Below the pieces are notes generated by a model. That model did not search any database. It had not been told where the DNA came from and was given only the letters and a program-made list of their open reading frames with translations. Of a stretch of 64,000 bases of DNA, positions 48,624 through 58,900 are shown one piece after another. Every line of letters starts with the position of its first letter. Positions within the stretch are counted from its first letter, which is position 1. The position numbers and the translations under genes are program-made. Origin of the DNA: Trichoplax adhaerens (Eukaryota > Placozoa > Uniplacotomia > Trichoplacea > Trichoplacidae); assembly GCF_000150275.1 (NCBI RefSeq), contig NW_002060943.1, positions 7,448,066 to 7,512,065 of the forward strand. The letters are read 5' to 3'.

Positions 48624-48860
48624 CTAATCCACAAATGGATCGATTACACGATGATATTGGCCATCAGAGACGATTTCCAACTGGCCCAATGGCGATGAGC
48701 TTGATGAAATAAGATGGGGGGAGGGAGGGGAGGGCAAGGTCTCAGACTCTCCATGGCTACTGAGTGTAGTGTCTACAGTGTACAGTACATCTTCCGATGG
48801 ATTGAAAATACTGTACTGTACTGTATTTTCTGCAAGCTGTGGACTGTACCTTGCAGCCAT
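48624..48860 (-). CDS. short ORF upstream of FANCE, uncertain
   Basis: ATG at 48860 in a strong context (AAAATGGC) opens a 78-residue frame ending 93 bp before the FANCE ATG, on the same strand. The product is Ser/Pro-rich (TLPSPPSPHLISSSSSPLG) with no recognisable domain. It could be an upstream ORF in the FANCE leader, a small independent gene, or chance. It also overlaps a cluster of TACTGTA words, which favours chance. No splice route joins it in phase to FANCE that I can see. Confidence 0.25.
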   Translation of the reverse strand: MAARYSPQLAENTVQYSIFNPSEDVLYTVDTTLSSHGESETLPSPPSPHLISSSSSPLGQLEIVSDGQYHRVIDPFVD

Positions 48861-48895
48861 TTTGGTCAATATTAAATAATGAATTAATTAATTAA

Positions 48896-49483
48896 TTCAA
48901 TAAACGTGGAAAAAGACAAACAAGATATCACAGGCTTGCAATAGACAGAACAGTGCTGTAAGATATTGTTATGGCCAGGTAACTGGCATGCAGAGCTCAA
49001 TACAGTATCTATTTTTTTCTTTTCCGATTTCCCGGTGCAAGTGCTAGAGTACGTGCATTGAGCTACTTGTGCTATGTTGCACGCCATTAAATAAATGAGA
49101 AAAAAAGACAAACAAGATATCACAGGCTTGCAAATTGCAATAGACAGTACAGTACTGTAAGATGTTGTTATGGCCAGGTAACTGACAAGCAGAGCTCAAT
49201 ACAGTATCTATTTTTTTCTTTTCCGATTTCCCGGTGCAAGTGCTAGAGTGCGTGCATTGAGCTACTTGTGCTATGTTGCACGCCATTAAATAAATGAGAA
49301 AAAAAGACAAACAAGATATCACAGGCTTGCAAATAGCAATAGACAGTACAGTACTGTAAGATGTTGTTATGGCCAGGTAACTGACAAGCAGAGCTCAATA
49401 CAGTATCTATTTTTTTCTTTTCCTATTTCCCGGTGCAAGTGCTAGAGTGCGTGCATTGAGCTACTTGTGCAATGTTACACGCT
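48896..49483. repeat. tandem array, unit about 192-199 bp, three copies
   Basis: AGACAAACAAGATATCACAG begins at 48914, 49106 and 49305. The copies are nearly identical through CCCGGTGCAAGTGCTAGAGT and GAGCTACTTGTG. Copy 1 lacks the 7-bp AAATTGC/AAATAGC stretch found in copies 2 and 3. Repeated minus-strand ORFs arise only because the unit repeats. Recent amplification is likely. Confidence 0.92.
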
Positions 49484-49619
49484 CATTGACGCCTGTTTAC
49501 GATGGATTAAGTTTTACACAGTGGCGTTAGCAGGCTTTCTGACTCTCATGGCGTACGTTGACTAGTATTGACAGTCAGGGGGGAGGACTTGTAGGAAGAG
49601 GAGAAAGAGCTGCTTTCTC

Positions 49620-49945
49620 TCCTGATTTGCGTGATACTATAGCTTGTAAAATTGTCGTCCGACTCCTGCTTGCGGACAGAGACGACGGACGGATAATCGG
49701 ATCAGTTTTAGCCAGTCGTGCGTGATACTGTAGCTTGTAAAATTGTCGTTCGGCTCCTGCCTGCGGACAGACGAAGCAGACGGATGGACTCATTTGCCTT
49801 GATAGGATTGATTTCAGTTTTAGCGTGTCCGCGATACTGTAACTTGTAAAACTGTCAGACCGAGCGGACGGATGGATCAGTTTTAGTCTGTCGTGCTTCA
49901 TACTGAAGCTTGTCAAATTGTCGTCACTCGGACGAGGCAGATGGA
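49620..49945. repeat. GC-richer minisatellite, irregular 65-105 bp unit, four copies
   Basis: GTGATACTATAGCTTGTAAA and variants occur near 49630, 49721, 49831 and 49894, each followed by a GTCGT..CGG..GGACAGA-like block and GGATGGA. The unit shortens to the right. A 137-codon minus-strand frame crosses it, but its sequence is just the translated repeat. Confidence 0.75.
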
Positions 49946-50114
49946 TGGACTCCGTATTTGGCTTGCTAGGATGATTGCTATTGTACACAAGGTCATTGAA
50001 TGGCCAGACATCGTCTAACCTGGACTACAATCAAATGCCGACGAGAAATCATTTTGTCTTGCTAATGTAATTTTGATGGCCTTGTATAGCAATAGGGACG
50101 ATCCAATCCATTTT

Positions 50115-50705
50115 AAGTCTCTCTTCTCAACATTCCAATCCTCTTATTGATAGGCAACATCGATCATCGCCTTCGTCGCTTGAACATCAGGAGAAAAGCG
50201 TGATAACATATCGTTCATCGATCAAGTAAAACTACTTGTCATCGAGTTGATATTATTGAATGAATTTAGAACTAATTTCAATGCATGAAATGCATGAAGA
50301 ATTGTAGTCAAGTCTCTCTTCTCAACCTTCCAATTCTCTCTTATTAATAGGCAACATCGATCATCGCCTTGGCCGCTTGAACATCAGGAGAAAAGCGTGA
50401 TAACATATCGTTCATCGATCAAGTCAAACTACTTGTCATCGAGTTGGTATTATTGAATGAATTCAGAATTAATTTCAGTGCATGAAATGCATGAAGAATT
50501 GTAGTCAAGTCTCTCTTCTCAATCTTCCAATTCTCTCTTATTGATAAGCAACATCGATCATCGCCTTCGTCGCTTGAACATCAGGAGAAAAGCGTGATAA
50601 CATATCGTTCATCGATCAAGTCAAACTACTTGTCATCAAGTTGGTATTATTGAATGAATTCGGAAGTAATTTCTATGCATTTTATGCATGAAGAATTGTA
50701 GTTAA
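50115..50705. repeat. tandem array, unit 195-197 bp, three copies
   Basis: AAGTCTCTCTTCTC starts at 50115, 50310 and 50507. Each unit contains CATCGATCATCGCCTT, AGGAGAAAAGCGTGATAACA and ends near the palindrome-like TGCATGAAATGCATGA (TGCATTTTATGCATGA in copy 3). Identity is high. Confidence 0.92.
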
Positions 50706-51441
50706 TACTTCGCCATTCGTTCTCGTCGACAAGGACACTGGTAGAAAACGTGTCTACAGAAGGTGATCAACATCGATCACACTGGTGCAATAGTTGATTA
50801 GTGTGACAACAGTGAACAACCCACTATTTGCTGTACAATATTTTCATTCCTGCATGGTACGCAGTCAAGGAAAATTCCAATTCTTCCCATCATTACTGCA
50901 CTCCGTAGGACAAAGAAAAACTGTCATATTCGTATCGACTTTGATCGACTGGATTCCAATCCGACGCTGTTCAAATTCAATTTCCATCCCATCAACGTGT
51001 GCAGTCGTGCTGAACGACAATTCATTTTCAATCCCTATATAGACTGTACAAATAAATTCAATATAGTGGCATATCGTGAATTGAAATTCAATTCAAATAG
51101 TTGGAACCTGATCAATGTGTCAAGATATCACGATCAATTAGTTGGTTGACTACGGGATTGCATTCATTCTATACATGATAGACGTCATTAGTGACTCATT
51201 ACTCATCAAAGCGGCATCTTCAATTAATTAATAATACTTGATTATCGTCTTCAACCTTAAGGTACAGTACAACGACACCATCTCAATTTCACTATCATCC
51301 AACGTGCTGATTGCCAAATAACAGGTGAGATAAGTAGACTGAAATTTTAAAATGCCGCACTAGCTAAACAGACGTTCAGTATCCATCCCTTGTCGAGATG
51401 ACCAGTTACTTATCTAGGACGAGAACGATAAAAACTGATTT

Positions 51442-51453
51442 CCCCCCCCCCCC
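51442..51453. repeat. poly-C run (12 C)
   Basis: Twelve consecutive C in otherwise AT-rich intergenic DNA. Its true length may be uncertain because homopolymers are prone to sequencing error. Confidence 0.85.
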
Positions 51454-52733
51454 ATCATTCAACTTGGATCAGTTTAAACAAATGCCTTGAACGGACACAC
51501 TCTACTAGCACTGTCATCTTTCTAAGGAGAAATAGGTATAATCGTAATTGATCCTTCTTTGCATCCTTACTTGCATTACATCCAAACGACATTTGATTGT
51601 AGTCTAGTCCATGATGACAATGTGGCCGCCACTCCTTATATCGATGACCAAAACTTACTTTAATTACGCTAAAAGTCTTCAACTACTCTTAAATAACTGT
51701 CAAATGGATGTACGTATTCCAATTACATACATTAATTATCCTTCATCATGCAATATTATCGTGCCAATGAAGTAAATTACTTGCAATTTTTCTACCATTA
51801 TTTGCCCTATTCTATTTTATTCATAGCATTGATATAAATTAGTTATGTTAATTAAAAGCAACAAGACGACGGCCAAACAATCCATACTGTGGCTCGATAC
51901 CATGGCGTAAATGAAGAATGTAAATGTTACTTTGTCGTCGCCCTCTGTAAACATTGTCTACAGTGATGCGATTGAAACAATTTCTTTCTTGTTTCATTTC
52001 GACAAAAAAGGCGCTCAGCTACGATAGAGGATCCCATTCAATTTTGTTGCTTTCCTATTTCTCGACGAGCTAGAGATTTAACAGTTTTTTCGTCAAACAC
52101 TCAACTCGTATATTAGTCTTGACAGAAATACCTCGTCATTGTCGTACTTACTAAATAGATCCATTAGTCACAGTAGTTAGACAATCTTAAGTACACAAAA
52201 ATCCTGATGTTGTCAATAAAGCACAGCGTCATCAAGGCCCTACAAGAATCGATATTGTAATACGTTATTAACTTACTAAGTTATTTGATTCCAACATAAT
52301 TCTCAAATTGACTACGTTATTGATTTCATCCAATATTCATACCAATGTCCAATCTTAACCTACTGTATTTCAATATCCTTGTCATTATTCGTTCATCTCG
52401 TATCATAGTTACATCCACGATTGAAAGAAAGAAACGTGACATGAATTATGCATTCTACTTGACAGTTTCGTACATAATGTGGGATCTTCACAAAAGCTTT
52501 ATGCATATTTAGTACATGACTCCATCCACTGGTTTGGGGCTTTAATATCAATAGCATCAATATTGACTTAGTCGCATTTTTTTCCTACTGTACCGGTCAG
52601 ATTATAGAGAATTGTATGTGTGATTAACTACAATTTCACCGCACAGACGGCATGGAGCTACAAGGTTATAAGTAAATATCGGTATAGAACTGTTGTATAA
52701 TTGTGATTATAAAGAAAATAGGAATCAATGGAC

Positions 52734-53190
52734 CACTAATAGACGCTCAAAGTTTGCCCTGCCCTTCTTAATGTATTCTCCAATAAATTTTATTTTATTG
52801 AAGAGGTGCTAAACTAACAGATAGACAATTCCTTACTGGATTACTTCTTACTTAACGGATCATCCTTACACACAGCTTTACTTCGGCCCACTAATAGACA
52901 CTCAAAGTTTTGCCCTGCCCTTCTTAATGTATTCTCCAATAAATTTATTGAAGAGGTGCTAAAGTAATAGATAGACACTTCCTTACTGGATCACTTCTCA
53001 CTTAACGGATCATCCTTACATACAACTTTACTTCGACTCACTAATAGACGCTCAAAGTTTTGCCCTGCCCTATTTAATGTATTCTCCAATAAATCTAAAT
53101 TGAAGAGGTGCTAAACTAACAGATAGACACTTCCTTACTGGATCACTTCTTACTTAACGGATCATTCTTACATACAACTTTACTTCAAGT
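52734..53190. repeat. tandem array, unit 150-155 bp, three copies
   Basis: CACTAATAGACGCTCAAAGT and variants begin at 52734, 52889 and 53039. Each unit holds TTGCCCTGCCC, GTATTCTCCAATAAAT, GAAGAGGTGCTAAA and ACTTAACGGATCAT. Copies differ mainly in the length of the AT stretch after CCAATAAAT. The array ends about 215 bp before the carboxypeptidase ATG. Confidence 0.92.
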
Positions 53191-53404
53191 ACCTGCTACA
53201 TTAACTATATTAGCCTGTCATAGATAATTATAATTACATGCTACACGATATTAACTTTACATGAACTATATACGTATATACAGTATATGTTACGACCAAA
53301 ACCCGATATTCGGCCAATACACGTATTGGCCCGTAATATTTACCTATTATATGATATTAAGCAATGTGAGTGACTGAATTTTTTTTCCAAAACTAGAATC
53401 GACC

Positions 53405-54730
53405 ATGGGATGGGCAACAACTCCTAAACCGTGGCTTCTCTTGGTAATATTAATGTGGTGGTCTACCTATACTTTCAATCAAGCCCAAGGCATACAATCA
53501 CCTGAATTTGATTATCATCATTACCAGGAAATGTTGACATTTTTACAAAGTTTACAACATCAACATCCATCGATATCGCACCTTTACGATATTGGTCGAT
53601 CTGTTCAAGGCCGTCGACTTTTAGTTTTAGCAATCGGTATAAATCCAAATCAACATGTACCTGGCAGGCCTGAATTTAAATACGTAGCGAATATGCACGG
53701 CAATGAAGCTGTTGGTCGTGAAATGTTATTACATTTAGCGAAATATTTGTTAAATCATTACAATATTATCGATGATATAACTCAATTGCTGAATACAACT
53801 CGTATCCACATTATGCCATCGATGAATCCTGATGGTTTCGAAATAGCCGTCCAAGGCCATTGTACAGGTACTCAGGGTCGCTATAATGCCAATTATAAAG
53901 ATCTTAATCGTAATTTTGACGATCCATACTTAGAAAGGAAGGAATCTGTTCAGCCTGAAGTCTCTGCTATAATGGATTGGATCAAAAAGATTCCCTTCGT
54001 CTTATCGGCCAATCTACATGGTGGCACATTAGTCGCAAATTATCCCTACGATAGTGTCAAACCTCATCTTATTCACCAAAATATTTATAGTCGATCACCA
54101 GATGATGATGTTTTTATCCAGTTATCTAAAGTTTACGCTAATAATCATCTTCTTATGCATTATGGCCAACCTAATTGCTCTGATAATCCCAGTGAACAAT
54201 TTCCCAACGGTATTGTTAATGGAGCAAAGTATTATCCAATATTTGGTGGTATGCAAGATTACGTCTACCTGAATTCTAATGGGATGGAAATCACCTTAGA
54301 ATTAGGTTGTTGCAAATATCCTAATAGCAAACAATTACCTGAATTATGGCAAGAAAATCGTCCTGCATTAATTGCGTATATTCAAGCAATTCATCTTGGA
54401 ATCAAAGGATTTGTTACAGATGCAAATGGTAAAGGCATCGCTAATGCAGTTATCCAAACCGATCATAGAGAACATGTAGTGCGAACCGATCGCTCTGGTG
54501 ATTACTGGCGAATATTATTACCAGGAAGATATAATTTCACAATCTCAGCTGATGGCTATCCAACAGTAAAGAGATCGATAATTGTTCCAAAATACCAACA
54601 ATCAAAATTCTCTGCAATGGTAGTTAATTTCACTTTATCGAATTCAGCATATACTTATAATACTCGTTCTACTCCCGGTATTATGAGTATTATTATTTGT
54701 GCTTTGTTTAGTTTACTATGGTCAGTTTAA
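53405..54730 (+). CDS. CPM-like metallocarboxypeptidase (M14, N/E subfamily), intronless
   Basis: A single open frame of 441 aa, the same length as human carboxypeptidase M (443). The family removes C-terminal Arg or Lys from peptides at the cell surface. A signal peptide covers residues 1-29 (PWLLLVILMWWS...AQG). The zinc ligands are H98 and E101 (MHGNEAVGRE) and H205 (NLHGG). DLNRNF supplies the substrate-carboxylate Arg169. ITLELGCCKYP contains the catalytic E299. A transthyretin-like domain spans about 333-410 (GIKGFVTDANGKGIANAVI). There is only one catalytic unit, so it is not CPD. The C-terminus ends in a hydrophobic stretch (IMSIIICALFSLLWSV) after small residues, as expected for a GPI anchor. 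NTT, NCS and NFT are possible glycosylation sites. A 5' UTR intron ending at ACTAG just upstream of the ATG is possible. Confidence 0.95.
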   Translation: MGWATTPKPWLLLVILMWWSTYTFNQAQGIQSPEFDYHHYQEMLTFLQSLQHQHPSISHLYDIGRSVQGRRLLVLAIGINPNQHVPGRPEFKYVANMHGNEAVGREMLLHLAKYLLNHYNIIDDITQLLNTTRIHIMPSMNPDGFEIAVQGHCTGTQGRYNANYKDLNRNFDDPYLERKESVQPEVSAIMDWIKKIPFVLSANLHGGTLVANYPYDSVKPHLIHQNIYSRSPDDDVFIQLSKVYANNHLLMHYGQPNCSDNPSEQFPNGIVNGAKYYPIFGGMQDYVYLNSNGMEITLELGCCKYPNSKQLPELWQENRPALIAYIQAIHLGIKGFVTDANGKGIANAVIQTDHREHVVRTDRSGDYWRILLPGRYNFTISADGYPTVKRSIIVPKYQQSKFSAMVVNFTLSNSAYTYNTRSTPGIMSIIICALFSLLWSV

Positions 54731-55671
54731 ATATTCGAAAAAAATCTTATGTATTATGAAAATTATATCTACTATCGTGTGCTTTTCATAATGATTTAAT
54801 ATTGCATCGATATTATATTTTATCCTTTGCGCAATATCGACTGGATAAATTGTAAACAATCCCTTTTTTTCATACTGTATTACACTCTTTTATCCACATT
54901 AGTTATTTATCCCTTACATTTATCATATCGATTCTTAATTTTTTTGATATAATATTCACACTTAGTGAATCCTTGTAAAAATGTATACGTTTTTTTAAAT
55001 TTTATTTTGAATAATGGTTTTCGGAGAGTAGAAAAGTTGTATTAATTGCTAGTATCTTTCTATCATATTCTTTAGTTATTACAGAAAATGTTATTAATAT
55101 TTATCTATCATAAAAAATGGATTTTTTATATATATGTCACGGTATATACTGAATTGTAATTTTGTACAGGGAGTAAAGGCCTGACTAAAATATCAGAGTT
55201 TGTAATAGATCAACATTGTGTGGTGTTTCAACGATAGCAAACTTTCTATTTTAAATAAGTAGATAAGGACATAATTCTGCATATTGTTGACTTCTATATT
55301 ATTGTTATTAAAGTTTATCTAAAGATATCGAGAAATCTTGCTAGTGTTCTTTAACAAGCTGTAGCAGCATCAATCATTTTATGAATTTTCGTCATTATTT
55401 TAATTAGAAGAAAAAGAGCATAAATGTCTGTTTTTACAAATTAGACAGGATTTATACACATACGTTCATTATATGTGCAAATTACGAGTATAGCACGGAT
55501 GAATGTTACGATATTATCTCATTACCTAATCAACAATTTCGCGTCGATTAATATTTGATATCAAAGAAGGATCAATTTTAAAAGTTACCATTATATCCGT
55601 ATAAAATCAACTTACTAGGCTAAGCTGATTTATTCCGAATAGAATTCATAATATCGGTCTATCACTTATCG

Positions 55672-55945
55672 AGCATGAAAAATAACAGTAGATGCATATC
55701 ATTTTGTTGTGAGCATTGAAAGACTATAATAAGATAGCATCATAGGTTGGAGCAAAGTTAAAATCATGCTATAAATTAGATAGTAATTAATGTATATATT
55801 TCATCTATAAAGTATGAAAGTAACTGTAAATTTATATCATTTTGTCGTGAAGAGCTATTAAAAGACTATGATAAGATAGCATCATAGGTTAGAGTAAAGT
55901 TAAAGTCATGCTATAAATTGGGTAATAATGTATCTTTCATCTCAT
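55672..55945. repeat. tandem duplication, unit about 138 bp, two copies
   Basis: TATCATTTTGTTGTGA near 55697 recurs as TATCATTTTGTCGTGA near 55835. It is followed in both by AAGACTATAATAAGATAGCA or its one-base variant, CATCATAGGTT and CATGCTATAAATT. Moderately diverged. Confidence 0.85.
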
Positions 55946-58900
55946 GGCGTAAATCAGCTGATACACAAGTTACACTGTTTGTTGCACTATTGCCAAAAAT
56001 AGCTAAAAATGTAATTATTTAGTGGCATAAAGTAAAAAGCGAATATACCGTACATACACTTTATCATTATTGTTAATATCAAAATGATACGGTTCAGCGA
56101 ATATTCATCATGACTACTGCTTTTTATAGTATTTATAAAATAGATAATGGTGATCTCGTAGCCAAGCAGTTACAGTCATTGCATGCTAAAGAAATCCTAC
56201 ATTTTACAATTAAGTTACTCTAGATCTTATCATTAAGATAAAAAGATAATTTCTGAAATTTCATACGATTCAAATTAATACCCGGAACATTTTCTATTGC
56301 ACACCGCTATCATAAATCTTTAACACCTTTACAACTAAAATAAAAATCGGTTTTGCTGTAGCAATATGATAGTTGTTATTATGGTTGAGTAGTAGTATAA
56401 GAGACTTATAGTAATTTGATCTTACTGAATCATAATTATAATCTTGACAATAGTATAGCAAAATCAATTGATATCAATCCGATATCAGCATTAGTGATTT
56501 CGTAATTTATTTCTAAAATATTAATTATCCTAAATTAGTTTACGTATGCAGCTATTATTTTAGATAGCGAGAGATGTATTAATTTTATGTTTGGCAAGAT
56601 GAATTTGAAATTATGCTCTAAAAATATCAATAATCATGTACCTAATTTAAGTAATTCCAATTATACGCTATTATTAATTAATCAATGCAATACTATTAAT
56701 AACACGTAATTGGAAATGTGGACTGATCTTTCAAAGTTATTTACGCAACAGCACTGATTTGTAGAAAAAATACCCGTATAAAGTGGTACATTAGTCAAGA
56801 GTATATCCCGTACCATTAAGAAATAGATTCTTCCCATTGATATATCAATACATTTTTTAAAAATTTAGACTATTCCTTTCATCGATATAATACAGTATAT
56901 CGGTTTAATAAAGTAATCAATTAATCACGCTACTATTATTAATATAAATTGTATAGTTATTTTATTCGAAAATTATATATTATGCATTAATAAACTTTAG
57001 TGCCAGTACATGTTACAATAATGTGACTGAGCTTTCTTTACTCGAGATAATATGCATGGCAGCTTACAACTGACATTACTTTTATTAAATATAAAGTTAT
57101 AGAGTGGTATTCTAGTTGAGAGTGTATAGTACAAAGTATAACAACTTATTCATAAATTTAGCATATGTTATAAAAGAAAGCAGACAGGTCTTTTAATCGA
57201 GACAACTTATTATGAAGTAATTCGACACTGATCCTAACATTTGTTTCAACATATAGCAATTAATTCAATGGATACTATAAAAAGTGAATTTATTGATCAC
57301 CTTGTACAGCGCTATCTTCTGTAGTATTAAAAAAATACGCACTGCTTTCTTGTTTGAGATCTCACATAAAGTATAACTATAAAACTACTTCGTTTATTAT
57401 GAATGATGTGGAGTTATGCGAGTACTTTAACCGAGACTATATATCATATGTATGCTAAATTATTAACGTTTACTGTTTTGTTATATTAGAATATGGGCTG
57501 ATCTTAAACTAAAATTGCATATTTATTAGGTAATAAATTGCTGATGCTACTATTGTTATTGTATCAGAATAGCGAGTGATATTTAATCAGGATTGCAAAT
57601 GATAAATTACTACATTACTCAGAGTACTATTATTTGCATGTATGGCAAAAAAATATAAACAATTAATTAGAGATTTAAGAACAATATTGCTATGGAAAGT
57701 GTTATACAATTAGTTAGAAACACTATATATGTAGCTATATGATAATTGTATGGTAGTACTTGTAATACTGTAGGTGATAACGTTGTAAAAGGCGGACTGA
57801 TAATTTACTAATTATAGTGCGAAGTACAAATTGTAATCGTATCGAGGTGCAGCCTCATATAGCTATAAATACCGATCATTAATAATAAATGCAGTTACAA
57901 ATCTTATTCACGGAGTGAACGCATTGCTAAAACATAATAGAAAGAATAAATTATTATTAGCTATGATATTTATAAATGGCTATGTCGAACTTTGATACCT
58001 TAACATACGTTGAACGTATGTGAATCTAATGCATTATATCTATAAGTAATTCTATATATATATAATACTTGGATATTTAGGGTCGCAAATTAGGATTACC
58101 TTTATGGCTTTAAAAAATAAAAACTCCTTCACTGTATTGAAAATAGGATTACTAAACTTATTGTATAAAAATCGTAATAACACAAACAAAAAAGACTACA
58201 ACATATTCTATTGACAGATCATGAGACTTTGGCTAGACAAGATTGTCCTTTGCATTAGTCAACAATAGCCAATAGATGCAAGATAATACATATTGCAGCA
58301 GTTTAAATAAAGTTTACTGATTCCGCAAACTTGATTCGACATCAATCAAAACTTATCAAATCTCTATAAGAAAAAATGATGTTGCGATAATTACTGACAT
58401 TTACTATTCTAGATAGACCAAACTCCAATTTCCTTTGGTCCATATTAGTTAAATCAAAATAAAAAGCATCATATTGCAACGATTATATAACGCTTCTAAT
58501 CTACACAGACTAGATTTATTCTTTTCTTAGTTACGATTATCAAGTCTGGGCAGCAAATGTGACATTTCAACAATGGTGCAATATTTACTGACTTGCCAAG
58601 ACTCCTACAACTTCTTATTTGTCAGTACTAATTGATCAGTGGGTACTATGAAATGGTATATCCTGAAAACCTTTTGTAATAATTGTAAGATCAAGTGCAA
58701 ATTATTATCACATGATTCATAAATGTTACCAGAATCCCTTCGTATGTTAAAGAAATCCATTGTATCTAGCAGCTGTCACGAAATATATAGTGTGAGCCAC
58801 TGTATAGCTTGCTACTGATCATAATATTCCTATTTTAGATATAAGATTAGACTAAGGATGATTTTATTTATTAGCCAATGTTGAGATCGCACTCAATTGA

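Larger units (their letters stand above)
48531..53404. other. intergenic between FANCE and the carboxypeptidase; tandem-array cluster
   Basis: FANCE reads left and the carboxypeptidase reads right, so both 5' flanks are here. About 2.1 kb of the 4.9 kb is local tandem repeat (four arrays listed separately). A short minus-strand ORF upstream of FANCE (48624-48860) is listed separately. A 12-C run lies at 51442-51453. No other gene is supported. Confidence 0.6.

Noticed and set aside
48884-49322. Repeated 79- and 92-codon ORFs starting MISCLSFFLIYLM
   Set aside because: They are copies of one frame of the three-copy tandem unit, use non-ATG starts and have no known relatives.
49575-49988. 137-codon minus-strand ORF
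   Set aside because: It is the translation of a degenerate minisatellite; the protein repeats only because the DNA does.
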